Assembly: GCF_005887615.1 (NCBI RefSeq)
Contig: NZ_VANS01000002.1
Coordinates: forward strand, 1 to 64,000
DNA length: 64,000 nt
Direction: 5' to 3'
Source of the DNA: Sulfitobacter sabulilitoris
GTDB taxonomy: Bacteria > Pseudomonadota > Alphaproteobacteria > Rhodobacterales > Rhodobacteraceae
The notes beneath the pieces were generated by a model. It saw only the letters and a list, made by a program, of their open reading frames with translations, was not told where the DNA came from and did no database searches. Both the position numbers and the translations under genes were made by a program. Shown here piece by piece: positions 17,744 through 26,519 of the stretch (the stretch's first letter is position 1; every line of letters begins with the position of its first letter).

Positions 17744-18970
17744 TCAGTCGTAGCTGCGCTGATCCTCGATCACCAAGCCGTCGTTGGGCAGGCTGCCCGG
17801 CGCGACCACCTCGACCGCGCCCCTGAGCTTGAGCGTGGCCGCGACGCTGTCGGCATAGCTTTGCGTGTCACCGCCCGTGCTTTCGATCCGGACCGTCATG
17901 GCGTCCTGTTCGCCCTTGCGCGTGGCGATGACCCTTGCGCGCGTCACCTCCGGATGGCGCGCGACAAGGGCGGCCACCTGTTCGGGGCGCACGAACATGC
18001 CCTTGATCTTGGTCGTCTGGTCGGCACGGCCCATCCAGCCCTTGATGCGCATGTTCGTGCGGCCACAGGGGCTGATGCCCGGCAGCACCGCGCTCAGATC
18101 GCCGGTGGCAAAGCGGATCAGCGGATAGTCGGGATTGAGGGTGGTCACCACGACCTCGCCCACCTCGCCGGGCTTGACCGGATCACCGGTGCCGGGGGTG
18201 ACGATCTCGACGATCACATGCTCGTCCACGATCATCCCTTCCATCGCGGGTGATTCGTAGGCGATATTGCCCAGATCGGCGGTGGCATAGGATTGCAGGC
18301 AGGTGATGCCGCGATCCGCGTATTCCGCGCGCAGCGACGGGAACAGCGCGCCGCCGCCAACCGCTGCCCGGGTGATCTTCAGCAAGACGCCCATCTCCTC
18401 GGCACGGTCAAGGATCACCTTGAGGTAATCGGGCGTGCCCGCATAGGCCGTCGTGCCGATGTCGCGCGCCGCGGTGACCTGCAATTCGGTCTGCCCGGTT
18501 CCGGCGGGCAGCACGGCGGCGCCCACGGCCCTTGCGCCGGATTCAAAGATCATGCCCGCGGGGGTCAGGTGATAGCCAAAGCAGTTATGCACGATATCAC
18601 CCGCACCGATCCCAAGGGCGTGCAGAAAACGCCCCATGCGCCACCAGTCGTGATCGGTGCTGGACGGCTCATAGATCGGACCCGGTGATTGGAAGATGTG
18701 GCTGAAGTCCTGCGGCGGTTTGGTCGTGAACCCGCCAAAGGGGCTGGCGGCGGCCTGTGCCGCACCAAGTTCGGACTTGCGCAGTACCGGCAGCGCGGCC
18801 AGTGCCGCCGCATCCGTGACCGTGGTCGCGTCCAAGCCGTCCAGTGCTCCGGCATAGCCCGGAACGCCCTGCGCGCGGGCGATCTGTTGCGGCAACGCGC
18901 GGGCCAGGTCCGTGGCGCGGGCATCCGCGCTGCGGGTTTCCAATTCGTCGAAATAGGGTTTGCTTTGCAT
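17744..18970 (-). CDS. Phenylacetate-CoA ligase family protein (PaaK-like AMP-dependent ligase)
   Basis: A 408-residue adenylate-forming ligase of the PaaK branch, which activates aromatic or related carboxylates with ATP and coenzyme A. Family features are the N-terminal FDELETR opening, the region SPGPIYEPSSTDHDWWRMGR around 95-115, AGTPDYLKVIL, QSYATADLGNIAYE and the hinge RADQTTKIKGMFVRPEQV. The typical glycine-rich P-loop is weak, as in other short PaaK homologues. I start it at the ATG at 18970, which matches homologues; an ATG 24 bp upstream is also in frame. It is the last gene of the Liv-type transporter operon. This suggests that the operon imports or processes an aromatic or acyl acid, but that is inference. 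Confidence 0.85.
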   Translation of the reverse strand: MQSKPYFDELETRSADARATDLARALPQQIARAQGVPGYAGALDGLDATTVTDAAALAALPVLRKSELGAAQAAASPFGGFTTKPPQDFSHIFQSPGPIYEPSSTDHDWWRMGRFLHALGIGAGDIVHNCFGYHLTPAGMIFESGARAVGAAVLPAGTGQTELQVTAARDIGTTAYAGTPDYLKVILDRAEEMGVLLKITRAAVGGGALFPSLRAEYADRGITCLQSYATADLGNIAYESPAMEGMIVDEHVIVEIVTPGTGDPVKPGEVGEVVVTTLNPDYPLIRFATGDLSAVLPGISPCGRTNMRIKGWMGRADQTTKIKGMFVRPEQVAALVARHPEVTRARVIATRKGEQDAMTVRIESTGGDTQSYADSVAATLKLRGAVEVVAPGSLPNDGLVIEDQRSYD

Positions 18971-19028
18971 CCCGCTCACGTCCTTCAGGGTCATTGGGTC
19001 AGGCGGGGGTCATGCCCCGCGCGGCGGG

Positions 19029-19865
19029 TCAGCTCAGCCAGCGCTTGCGGCGCCGATAGCTGCGCACGTCGCGGAAGGATTTGCGCCCCTCATCGGACAC
19101 ACCAAGGTAGAATTCCTTGACGTCCTGGTTTTCGCGCAGGTCCTTGGCGGGGCCATCCATCACGACGCGCCCGGATTCCAGGATATAGCCGTAATGCGCA
19201 AAGCGCAGGGCCACGTTGGTGTTCTGTTCGGCCAAAAGGAAGGTCACGCCTTCTTTCTCGTTGATCGTCTTGACGATCTCGAAGATCTGCTCGACCAGTT
19301 GCGGCGCGAGGCCCATCGACGGCTCGTCCAACAGGATCGTCTCGGGGCGGCTCATCAGCGCGCGGCCCACGGCGCACATCTGCTGCTCTCCGCCCGAGGT
19401 ATACCCGGCCTGGCTGCGGCGGCGTTCGCGCAAGCGCGGGAAATAGTCATAGACCATTTCAAGGTCTCTCTGGATGCCCGCTTTGCCATCGGTGCGCGTA
19501 TAGGCCCCGGTCAGCAGGTTTTCCTCGATCGTGAGGTGCTCAAAGCAATGCCGCCCTTCCATCACCTGAACGACGCCCTTCCTGACCGTCTCGGCCGGGT
19601 CGGTGTGCTGAATGGGCTGACCGCGATACTTGATCGACCCCTTGGTCACCTCGCCCCGCTCGGAGGCGAGCAGGCCCGAAATCGCCTTGAGCGTGGTGGT
19701 CTTGCCCGCGCCGTTACCGCCCAAAAGGGCCGTGATACCGCCCTTGGGCACATTCAGGCTGACGCCCTTCAGCACGAGGATCACCGAATTGTAGATCACC
19801 TCGATGTTGTTGACCTCGAGCAGCGTCTCGACCTGCGTGTCGGTGGTTTTGGCGGCGTCCAGCAT
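19029..19865 (-). CDS. livF: LivF-type ABC transporter ATP-binding protein
   Basis: A 278-residue cytoplasmic ATPase of the branched-chain amino acid type (HAAT) ABC family. The Walker A motif is GGNGAGKTT near 49-57, the signature is TSGGEQQM (a variant of LSGGQ), Walker B is TILLDEPSMGLAP, and the switch histidine region reads LAEQNTNVAL, the LivF form of that motif. A 20-residue basic C-terminal tail (RSYRRRKRW) exceeds the usual LivF end. It follows the binding-protein gene after a 78-bp gap that contains a strong hairpin. Confidence 0.93.
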   Translation of the reverse strand: MLDAAKTTDTQVETLLEVNNIEVIYNSVILVLKGVSLNVPKGGITALLGGNGAGKTTTLKAISGLLASERGEVTKGSIKYRGQPIQHTDPAETVRKGVVQVMEGRHCFEHLTIEENLLTGAYTRTDGKAGIQRDLEMVYDYFPRLRERRRSQAGYTSGGEQQMCAVGRALMSRPETILLDEPSMGLAPQLVEQIFEIVKTINEKEGVTFLLAEQNTNVALRFAHYGYILESGRVVMDGPAKDLRENQDVKEFYLGVSDEGRKSFRDVRSYRRRKRWLS

Positions 19866-19899
19866 GGGGGTGTGACCCTTTGTTGAGAATTCTGTGTGT

Positions 19900-19932
19900 C
19901 CTCCGGCCGCACCGCGATGGCGCGGCCGGAGG
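19900..19932. other. Strong intra-operon hairpin between binding protein and livF genes
   Basis: CCTCCGGCCGC (19900-19910) pairs perfectly with GCGGCCGGAGG (19922-19932) around an 11-nt loop, without a T-run. It lies 11 bp past the stop of the binding-protein gene. Such structures often protect the upstream part of the mRNA and raise binding-protein output relative to the downstream ATPase. Confidence 0.65.
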
Positions 19933-19943
19933 GTCCGGCGGGG

Positions 19944-21227
19944 TTAGCCGCAGGACGGTTCGATGCCGTTCTCGGCTGCAAAGGCCGCGCTGTCTTCCGC
20001 GACCAGCGGCGCCAGCACTTCCTGGTCGGACTGCACGTAGTCCGTGATCAGGCTCCACTCATCGGCGGCCGCATCCCACTGCGCCACGGCGCCGTAGCCG
20101 TTGCCGCCGTGGTTTTCACAAGACACCGTGAATTCCGGGCCAAAGTTGGGAAGGCCAAGTGCGGCCATCTTCGCCTCGGTGATCTCAAGCGCTTCCATGC
20201 CGTCGCGCATCTGTGCCGGTGTCAGCGTCTTGGTTCCGTGGATCTCTTGCGCCGTCTTGGCGGCTTCGGCGGCCAGCATTGCGGCATAAAGACCACGGTT
20301 GTAAAGCGCCGTACCAATCTGGTCGCCCGCACCCGCGGCCTTGCCCGCATCCACGACATATTTCTGGATATCGTCGAACACCGGGAAATCATCGCCGACA
20401 TTGTGGAAGGTCAGCGCCTTGTATCCGTTGGCAGCGGCACCCGCAGGACGCACGTCATTCTCGGATCCGGACCACCAGATTCCGATAAAGTTCTCCATCG
20501 GGAAACGGATGTTCGCGGCTTCCTGCACGGCGACCTGGTTCATCACGCCCCAGCCCCACATCAGAACATAGTCGGGACGCTCACGGCGGATTTGCAGCCA
20601 CTGGGATTTCTGCTCCTGACCGGGGTGGTCGACGGGCAGCAACGTCAGTTCGTAGCCATGCTTTTTCGCCAGCTCTTCGAGCGTGCGGATCGGCTCCTTG
20701 CCATAGGCGGAGTTGTGGTAGACCAGCGCGATCTTCTTGCCTGACAGATCGCCGCCGTTGAGGTCGGCCAGATGCGTCACGGCGATCGATGCGCCATCCC
20801 AGTAGTTCGCGGGATAGTTGAAGATGTTCTTGAACACCGTGCCGTCCTTGGCCGAAGTCCGGCCATAGCCCATCGAGTGCACGGGGATGCCGTCCGCCGT
20901 CGCCTTGGGGATCAGCTGGTAGGTGATGCCGGTGCTGAGCGGTTGATAGACAAGGCTGCCTTCCGCCTTGGTGCTTTCATAGCATTCAACGCCTTTTTCG
21001 GTGTTGTAGCCGGTTTCGCACTCGACCATGCGCACGGGCTCGCCGCCGATGCCGCCATCGCGTTCATTGAGCAGCGTGAAATAGTCGGCGTAGCCATCCG
21101 CAAAGGGAATGCCGTTGGCGGCATAAGGCCCGGTGCGGTAGCTGAGCGACGGGAACACAAGCTCCGCCACTGCGGGGCTTGCCGCCATCAGCGCAGTCAG
21201 CGCCAGTGTGGTCAGTTTCAATTTCAT
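19944..21227 (-). CDS. Periplasmic solute-binding protein of a Liv/HAAT-type ABC transporter
   Basis: A 427-residue substrate-binding protein of the type I periplasmic fold (branched-chain amino acid receptor family). Residues 1-21 form the signal peptide (MKLKLTTLALTALMAASPAV, then A before ELVFPSLSY). The mature chain opens SYRTGPYAANGIPFADGYAD, a variant typical of the binding proteins found with acyl/aryl-CoA ligases. DHPGQEQKSQWLQIRRERPD near 195-215 fits the hinge area. The ligand is not predictable; the flanking CoA ligases hint at an aromatic or aliphatic acid. The start at 21227 follows GGGAGGAC; the open frame extends 26 codons further but without support. Confidence 0.92.
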   Translation of the reverse strand: MKLKLTTLALTALMAASPAVAELVFPSLSYRTGPYAANGIPFADGYADYFTLLNERDGGIGGEPVRMVECETGYNTEKGVECYESTKAEGSLVYQPLSTGITYQLIPKATADGIPVHSMGYGRTSAKDGTVFKNIFNYPANYWDGASIAVTHLADLNGGDLSGKKIALVYHNSAYGKEPIRTLEELAKKHGYELTLLPVDHPGQEQKSQWLQIRRERPDYVLMWGWGVMNQVAVQEAANIRFPMENFIGIWWSGSENDVRPAGAAANGYKALTFHNVGDDFPVFDDIQKYVVDAGKAAGAGDQIGTALYNRGLYAAMLAAEAAKTAQEIHGTKTLTPAQMRDGMEALEITEAKMAALGLPNFGPEFTVSCENHGGNGYGAVAQWDAAADEWSLITDYVQSDQEVLAPLVAEDSAAFAAENGIEPSCG

Positions 21228-21315
21228 CGGTGAAGTCCTCCCTTGGATATATCCGATTGTGCCGGGTTGTCCCGGTCGTGCCGTGCGGCGGGTGCGACCC
21301 GCCAATGACCCCGCC

Positions 21316-22392
21316 CTAGTGCGGGAAGGGCCACAATCTCAGTTTCTCCTTGGCCACGCGCCAAAGCTGCGCAAGGCCGTGCGGTTCTGCGATCAGGAAC
21401 ACGATGATCAAAGCGCCGACAATGACAAGCTGCAAATGCGCGACGATGTCGGTGGGCCAGCCAAGCCAATCGACGCCCACGATCTTGAGCGCCACGGGCA
21501 GCAGCACCAAGAACGCCGCCCCCGCAAAGCAGCCAAAGATGCTGCCAAGCCCGCCGATGATGATCATGAACAGAACGAGGAACGATTTGGAGATGCCGAA
21601 CACCTCGCCCACCTCGACAGCGCCCAGATACACCGAAAAGAACAGCGCCCCCGATATGCCCACGAAGAACGAGCTGACGGCAAAGGCCGTGAGCTTGGCG
21701 CGCAGGGGGTTTACCCCGATGATCTCGGCCGCGATGTCCATGTCGCGGATGGCCATCCACTGCCGCCCCACCGACCCGCGCGTCAGGTTGCGCGCAACAT
21801 AGGCCGAAAAGATGACGAAGACGAGACAGAACAGATAGGTGGCCCAGGCCTGCGTATTCGGCCCGGTGATAAAGACGCCCAACACGTCGCGCTCCGGCGC
21901 GCTGATCTGGCCCGAGGCGGAGTAGTTGTAAAACCACGGCACCCGGTTGAACAGCCACACCAGGAAGAATTGCGCCGCCAGCGTGGCCACGGCCAGGTAG
22001 AACCCCTTGATCCGCAGCGAAGGCAGGCCGAACAGTACGCCCACGGCAGCGGTGATGACGCCGGCCAGCAGAACGTGAATGAACATGCTGACCTCAGGCA
22101 TGGCGGTCATCAGCTTGTAGCAGGCATAGGCCCCCACCGCCATGAATCCGCCGGTGCCAAGGCTGACCTGACCGCAATACCCCACGAGGATATTCAGCCC
22201 GATCGCCGCGATGGCATAGATCAGGAACGGCATGAAGATCGAATTGACCCAGTAGTCGTTGATCAGGAAAGGCACCACGAAGATCGCGATGAACAGCACC
22301 ACGTAATAGCGATACCGGTCGAACTTGATCGGAAAGGTCTGGTTGTCTTGTTGGTAGGTGGTGCTGAAATCACCGGCTTCACGGTAGAACAT
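21316..22392 (-). CDS. livM: LivM-type ABC transporter permease
   Basis: A 358-residue inner-membrane permease with about nine hydrophobic segments. The LivM signature GYCGQVSLGTGGFMAVGAY is at about 69-87 and the conserved RGSVGRQWMAIRDMDIAAEIIGV near 205-225 forms the ATPase contact region. An extra N-terminal segment of about 30 residues precedes the first helix. GAGAGCCTG-like ribosome site sequence (GAGAGGG) lies upstream. It starts directly after livH, with 3 bp between stop and start. Confidence 0.93.
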   Translation of the reverse strand: MFYREAGDFSTTYQQDNQTFPIKFDRYRYYVVLFIAIFVVPFLINDYWVNSIFMPFLIYAIAAIGLNILVGYCGQVSLGTGGFMAVGAYACYKLMTAMPEVSMFIHVLLAGVITAAVGVLFGLPSLRIKGFYLAVATLAAQFFLVWLFNRVPWFYNYSASGQISAPERDVLGVFITGPNTQAWATYLFCLVFVIFSAYVARNLTRGSVGRQWMAIRDMDIAAEIIGVNPLRAKLTAFAVSSFFVGISGALFFSVYLGAVEVGEVFGISKSFLVLFMIIIGGLGSIFGCFAGAAFLVLLPVALKIVGVDWLGWPTDIVAHLQLVIVGALIIVFLIAEPHGLAQLWRVAKEKLRLWPFPH

Positions 22393-22395
22393 GGA

Positions 22396-23394
22396 TCAGA
22401 CCCTCTCGATGATTTTTTCGCCAAACAGGCCCTGCGGCCGGAAGACGAGGAACAGCAGCGCCAGCATATAGGCGAACCAGTTTTCGGTGGCCCCGCCAAG
22501 GAACGGCGCGCCGATCAGGAATTCGAACAGCTTTTCCCCCACCCCAATGATCAGCCCGCCGACGATGGCGCCGGGGATCGAGGTGAACCCGCCCAGCATC
22601 AGCACCGGCAGCGCCTTGAGCGCAATCAGCGACAGCGAGAACTGCACACCCGATTTGGCGCCCCACATGATGCCCGCCACCAGCGCGACAAACCCCGCCA
22701 GCGACCACACCAGGATCCAGATGAAGTTGAGCGACACCCCCACCGACAGCGCGGCCTGGTGGTCGTCGGCCACGGCCCGCATGGCGCGGCCCTGCTTGGT
22801 GTATTGCGCAAAGGCCACCAGCCCCGCCACCAGCAGCACCGCGATCACCGTGGCGATGATGTCGAGCTTGTCGATGAAAAAGCCATAGAAGCCATCGCCA
22901 CCAAGGCCCACCGTCATCTCCTCGATCCAGAAGGATCCCCCCTGCGGCAGGCCCACGTCCAGTGTCTTGATGTCCGACCCCCACATCAGGTCGCCGACCC
23001 CCTCGAGGAAATAGGCCAGGCCGATGGTCGCCATGAACAGGATGATCGGTTCCTGCCCCACCAGAAAGCGGAACACGAACCGCTGCACGCACCAGGCCAG
23101 CGCGATCATCACCAGCATCGTGAGGAAGATCGCCAGCAGCGCCGGCACGTGCCAGCCGAAGTGGTGCACATCCGTGCCGAAGGTGGCGTTGATCAGGTGC
23201 GAAAACGGCACCTGTCCTTCCATGATCCCCACCAGCGTCAGCGCCGCGAACAGCGCCATGACCCCCTGGGCATAGTTGAAAATCCCCGATGCCTTGTAGA
23301 TCAGCACAAAACCGAGCGCCACGAGAGCATAGAGAACGCCCGCCATCAGGCCGTTGAGAATCACCTCGATGGCGAAAAGAAACTGATCAGGCAT
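22396..23394 (-). CDS. livH: LivH-type ABC transporter permease
   Basis: A 332-residue inner-membrane permease with about eight hydrophobic segments. The opening LNGLMAGVLYALVALGFVLI and the motif YKASGIFNYAQGVMAL near 31-46 are characteristic of LivH. The TKQGRAMRAVADDHQAALSV loop near 206-225 is the cytoplasmic ATPase contact. It forms the heteromeric channel with LivM. It lies 38 bp downstream of livG in the same operon. Confidence 0.94.
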   Translation of the reverse strand: MPDQFLFAIEVILNGLMAGVLYALVALGFVLIYKASGIFNYAQGVMALFAALTLVGIMEGQVPFSHLINATFGTDVHHFGWHVPALLAIFLTMLVMIALAWCVQRFVFRFLVGQEPIILFMATIGLAYFLEGVGDLMWGSDIKTLDVGLPQGGSFWIEEMTVGLGGDGFYGFFIDKLDIIATVIAVLLVAGLVAFAQYTKQGRAMRAVADDHQAALSVGVSLNFIWILVWSLAGFVALVAGIMWGAKSGVQFSLSLIALKALPVLMLGGFTSIPGAIVGGLIIGVGEKLFEFLIGAPFLGGATENWFAYMLALLFLVFRPQGLFGEKIIERV

Positions 23395-23432
23395 CGCACC
23401 CTCCGAAATTCAAAAGACCCTTGCCGCGCGCA

Positions 23433-24251
23433 TCAGTCATGGGCCACCCCCAGGTAAGCGTCGATCACGTCCTGGTTGTTGCGCACCTCATGCGGTGTGC
23501 CATCGCCGATCTTCTTGCCGTAATCCATCACGACCACCCGGTCGCTCAGATCCATGACCACGCCCATATCATGCTCGATCAGCGCGATCGTCGTGCCGAA
23601 TTCATCGTTCACATCCAGGATAAAGCGGCTCATGTCCTCTTTCTCCTCGACGTTCATGCCCGCCATCGGTTCGTCCAGCAGCAGGATCGCCGGCTCGGCC
23701 GCCAGCGCGCGCGCCAGTTCGACGCGCTTTTTCAACCCGTAGGACAGCCGCGACACGGGCGTCTTGCGAATGGCCTGGATTTCAAGGAAATCGATGATCT
23801 TTTCGGCGACTTCGCGGTTCTCGATCTCTTCGCGCTCGGCCTTGCCCTTCCAGATCGACTGCGCCCAAAGCCCGGTCTTCATATGGGTCAGACGGCCGGT
23901 CATCACGTTGTCCAGAACGCTCATGCCCTCGAAAAGCGCGATGTTCTGGAACGTGCGCGCGATACCCTGCTGCGCCACCTCGAACGGTTTCATCTGCGGA
24001 CGCGGCGCGCCCTTGTACCAGACCTCGCCCTCCTGCGGGACGTAGAAGCCCGAAATCACGTTCAGCATCGACGACTTGCCGGCCCCGTTCGGCCCGATGA
24101 TGGCGCGGATCTCGCCCTCGTGGATGTCGAACGAGATGTCCTTGATCGCCTCGACGCCGCCAAAGCGCAGCGTGATGTTCTTCATCTCCATCACCGTGCC
24201 GCCGATCTTGCGGCCATCCTCGGTGGTGTAGCCTTCGTTCACGTCCTTCAC
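23433..24251 (-). CDS. livG: LivG-type ABC transporter ATP-binding protein
   Basis: A 272-residue ATPase, partner of LivF. Walker A is GPNGAGKSS near 58, signature LSYGLKKRVELARAL, Walker B ILLLDEPMAGMN and switch LIEHDMGVVMDLSD, all as in LivG. The start is uncertain: no ATG is available before residue 26, and I place it at the GTG at 24251, which has GGAAGGG about ten bases upstream. A TTG at 24269 is the alternative, but that codon lies in the tail of a dispersed repeat element (24263-24297). The extra N-terminal section EGYTTEDGRKIGG before the ABC core is a feature I associate with alphaproteobacterial members. Confidence 0.9.
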   Translation of the reverse strand: MKDVNEGYTTEDGRKIGGTVMEMKNITLRFGGVEAIKDISFDIHEGEIRAIIGPNGAGKSSMLNVISGFYVPQEGEVWYKGAPRPQMKPFEVAQQGIARTFQNIALFEGMSVLDNVMTGRLTHMKTGLWAQSIWKGKAEREEIENREVAEKIIDFLEIQAIRKTPVSRLSYGLKKRVELARALAAEPAILLLDEPMAGMNVEEKEDMSRFILDVNDEFGTTIALIEHDMGVVMDLSDRVVVMDYGKKIGDGTPHEVRNNQDVIDAYLGVAHD

Positions 24252-24262
24252 GATGCCCAGCC

Positions 24263-24297
24263 CTTCCAAATGGTCAAAATACCGCCGCCGGAGGCAT
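24263..24297 (-). repeat. Dispersed GC-rich element, copy C
   Basis: On the minus strand it reads ATGCCTCCGGCGGCGGTAT then TTTGACCATTTGGAAG. It aligns with copies at 36078-36112 and 49846-49878. It occupies the short gap between the acyl-CoA ligase stop and the livG start and may extend into the livG start region. Confidence 0.6.
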
Positions 24298-24321
24298 TAA
24301 ATCTTTTCGTGTCCCGGCCCA

Positions 24322-26292
24322 TCATTGCGCCGCGATCTTCTGTGCGGTGGGCCAGGTCTTGGCCTCGCGGATTTCCAGCGTCGCCTTGATGCTGCCCTTG
24401 CGGCCGTCCTCATAGGTGACTTCCGTCACCGTGCTGACGGATTTGGACCCGTCGTACAGCGCGGCGATGATATCGTCGTATTTCTCCTCGATGATGCGGC
24501 GGCGCACCTTGCGGGTCCGGGTCAGTTCGCCGTCGTCGGCATCAAGCTCCTTGTGCAGCACGACAAACCGATGCACCTGGCAGCCCGACAGCATCTCGTC
24601 TTCGGCCACCGACTTGTTGACCTCTTCGACATGGCTCTGGATCGTGTCCATCACCTGCGGGTGGCGGGCCAGTTCCTGGTAGGAGGCGTAACCGATGTTG
24701 TTGCGCTCGGCCCAGTTGCCGACCGCTGTCAGGTCGATGTTGATGAATGCGGTGCATTCATCGCGCTTGTTGCCGAACACCACGGCCTCAAGGATGTTGG
24801 GAAAGAACTTCAGCTTGTTTTCCACGTATTTCGGCGCAAACAGCGACCCGTCCGCCATCTGGCCCACGTCCTTGGCGCGGTCGATGATGCGCAGGTGGCC
24901 GGTGCCTTCCTCGATGAAACCGGCATCGCCCGTGGCGACCCAGCCTTCCGCGTCCTTGGTGTCCGCGGTCGATTCCGCGTTCTTGTAATATTCGACGAAC
25001 ACGCCGGGGCTGCGGTAGAACACCTCGCCGTTCTCGGCGATCCTCAGCTCCACACCGGGGCAGGTCACGCCCACGGTGTCGCTGCGCACTTCGCCATCGG
25101 GCTGCGCGGTGATGAACACCGTCGCTTCGGTCTGGCCGTAGAGCTGTTTGAGGTTGATCCCGAGGCTGCGATAGAAATCGAAAATCTCCGGCCCGATCGC
25201 CTCGCCGGCGGTGTACCCGACGCGTACCCGGCTCAGGCCGAGCGTATTCTTCAGCGGGCCATAGATCATCAATTCGCCCAGCTTGTACTTGATCCGGTCC
25301 CATTGCCCGACAGGTTTGCCGTCAAGGATATCCGGCCCCACCTTGCGCGCGTGGGCCATGAAATAGTCGAACAGCCGCTTCTTGAAGGGGCTCGCATCCT
25401 CCATGCGGATCATCACGTTGGTCAGCTGCGTCTCGAACACGCGCGGCGGCGCGAAATAATAGGTCGGCCCGATCTCGCGCAGGTCGGTCTGCATCGTATC
25501 GGCGCTTTCGGGGCAGTTGGTGCAGAACCCGGTCCACATCGCCTGACCCACCGAAAAGATGAAATCGCCCACCCATGCCATCGGCAGGTAGGCCAGAATG
25601 TCGTCGGTCTGGCGCAGATCGTCGAACTGCGACGATGATTTTGAGGTCTCGATCACGTTGCGGTTGCTCAGGACCACGCCCTTGGGCTTGCCCGTGGTGC
25701 CGGAGGTGTACAGCATCACGCAGATGCTGTCGTAATCCAGCTTGTCCTGACGCGCGGTCAGCTCCGGCAGCAATTCGTCGCGCTTGGCGCGACCGGCGGC
25801 CTGGACATGGTCATATTCATGCAGCTTGGAGTGGTCGTATTTCCGCAGGCCCCTTGGGTCGAGATAGATGATCTGCTCGAAATTCGGCAGCCCGTCCTGC
25901 ACCTCGATGACCTTGTCGACCTGCTCCTGATCCCCCACGATCACAAAGCGCGCCCCGCAGTGACCCAGAACATACGCCATCTCTTCGGCATTGGCGTCCT
26001 GGTAAAGCGGGACGGGTATGGCGCCGACCATTTCGGCGGCGACCATCGCCCAATAAAGCTTGGGCCGGTTGCGCCCGATCACGGCGATGAAATCGCCTTC
26101 CTTGGCGCCCATGTCCAGAAGGCCGAGCGCAAGCGCCTCCACCTCCTCCAGTGTCTGCGCCCAGGTCCAGCTTTGCCAGATCCCGAATTCCTTTTCGCGA
26201 TACGCCGGTGCGTTCGCGAACTTGACTGCGTTACGATGCAACAGCGCCGGCACGGACTGCGGTCCGTCGGCGCGCTCGTGGCCCTTGGTCAA
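24322..26292 (-). CDS. Long-chain acyl-CoA synthetase-like AMP-dependent ligase
   Basis: A 656-residue adenylate-forming enzyme that would activate a carboxylic acid to its CoA thioester. The AMP-binding P-loop YTSGTTGKPKG is near 194-204. YGQTEATVF near 380 is the adenine/acid site motif, and WVATGDAGFIEEGTGHLRIIDRAKD near 447-471 is the hinge motif. Length and order fit the FadD15-like long-chain group. The start codon is TTG at 26292, supported by GGGAGGAC at ideal distance. It leads the operon containing livG, livH, livM, the binding protein, livF and the PaaK-like ligase, so it probably activates the imported substrate. The substrate is unknown. Confidence 0.9.
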   Translation of the reverse strand: MTKGHERADGPQSVPALLHRNAVKFANAPAYREKEFGIWQSWTWAQTLEEVEALALGLLDMGAKEGDFIAVIGRNRPKLYWAMVAAEMVGAIPVPLYQDANAEEMAYVLGHCGARFVIVGDQEQVDKVIEVQDGLPNFEQIIYLDPRGLRKYDHSKLHEYDHVQAAGRAKRDELLPELTARQDKLDYDSICVMLYTSGTTGKPKGVVLSNRNVIETSKSSSQFDDLRQTDDILAYLPMAWVGDFIFSVGQAMWTGFCTNCPESADTMQTDLREIGPTYYFAPPRVFETQLTNVMIRMEDASPFKKRLFDYFMAHARKVGPDILDGKPVGQWDRIKYKLGELMIYGPLKNTLGLSRVRVGYTAGEAIGPEIFDFYRSLGINLKQLYGQTEATVFITAQPDGEVRSDTVGVTCPGVELRIAENGEVFYRSPGVFVEYYKNAESTADTKDAEGWVATGDAGFIEEGTGHLRIIDRAKDVGQMADGSLFAPKYVENKLKFFPNILEAVVFGNKRDECTAFINIDLTAVGNWAERNNIGYASYQELARHPQVMDTIQSHVEEVNKSVAEDEMLSGCQVHRFVVLHKELDADDGELTRTRKVRRRIIEEKYDDIIAALYDGSKSVSTVTEVTYEDGRKGSIKATLEIREAKTWPTAQKIAAQ

Positions 26293-26445
26293 TTGGTGTC
26301 CTCCCAGACCTCGCCACCTCCTCGTGGCAAGCAGGTCGCTTTTTGCGACTCTCCGTGGTTATAGCAAAGTTCGTTTCACCCTCGGGGTCAACTTTTTCGT
26401 GATGTTTTCTCAATCCTTACGAATTGTAACATCGACCCGGTGCGC

Positions 26446-26501
26446 ATCACCGGCCGCGGCTTGCCCCTTGGCGGGCGGCCCCGCTTGATGATACCGGTGA
26501 T
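26446..26501. repeat. 56-nt inverted structure in the leader of the histidine kinase gene
   Basis: ATCACCGG (26446-26453) and CCGGTGAT (26494-26501) are exact complements flanking 40 nt. The inside is itself GC-rich and partly self-complementary (GGCCGC near 26452, GGGCGGCC near 26473). It lies 18 bp before the kinase start codon. It could fold in the mRNA leader or be a spaced operator. No tail of T residues follows, so a terminator is unlikely. Confidence 0.45.
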
Positions 26502-26519
26502 CCACGAGGGAGGACGGCA

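Noticed and set aside
21208-23457. A 749-residue open frame antisense to livM and livH
   Set aside because: Rich in His, Gln, Arg and Asp as expected for the mirror of membrane protein codons. livM and livH are clear.
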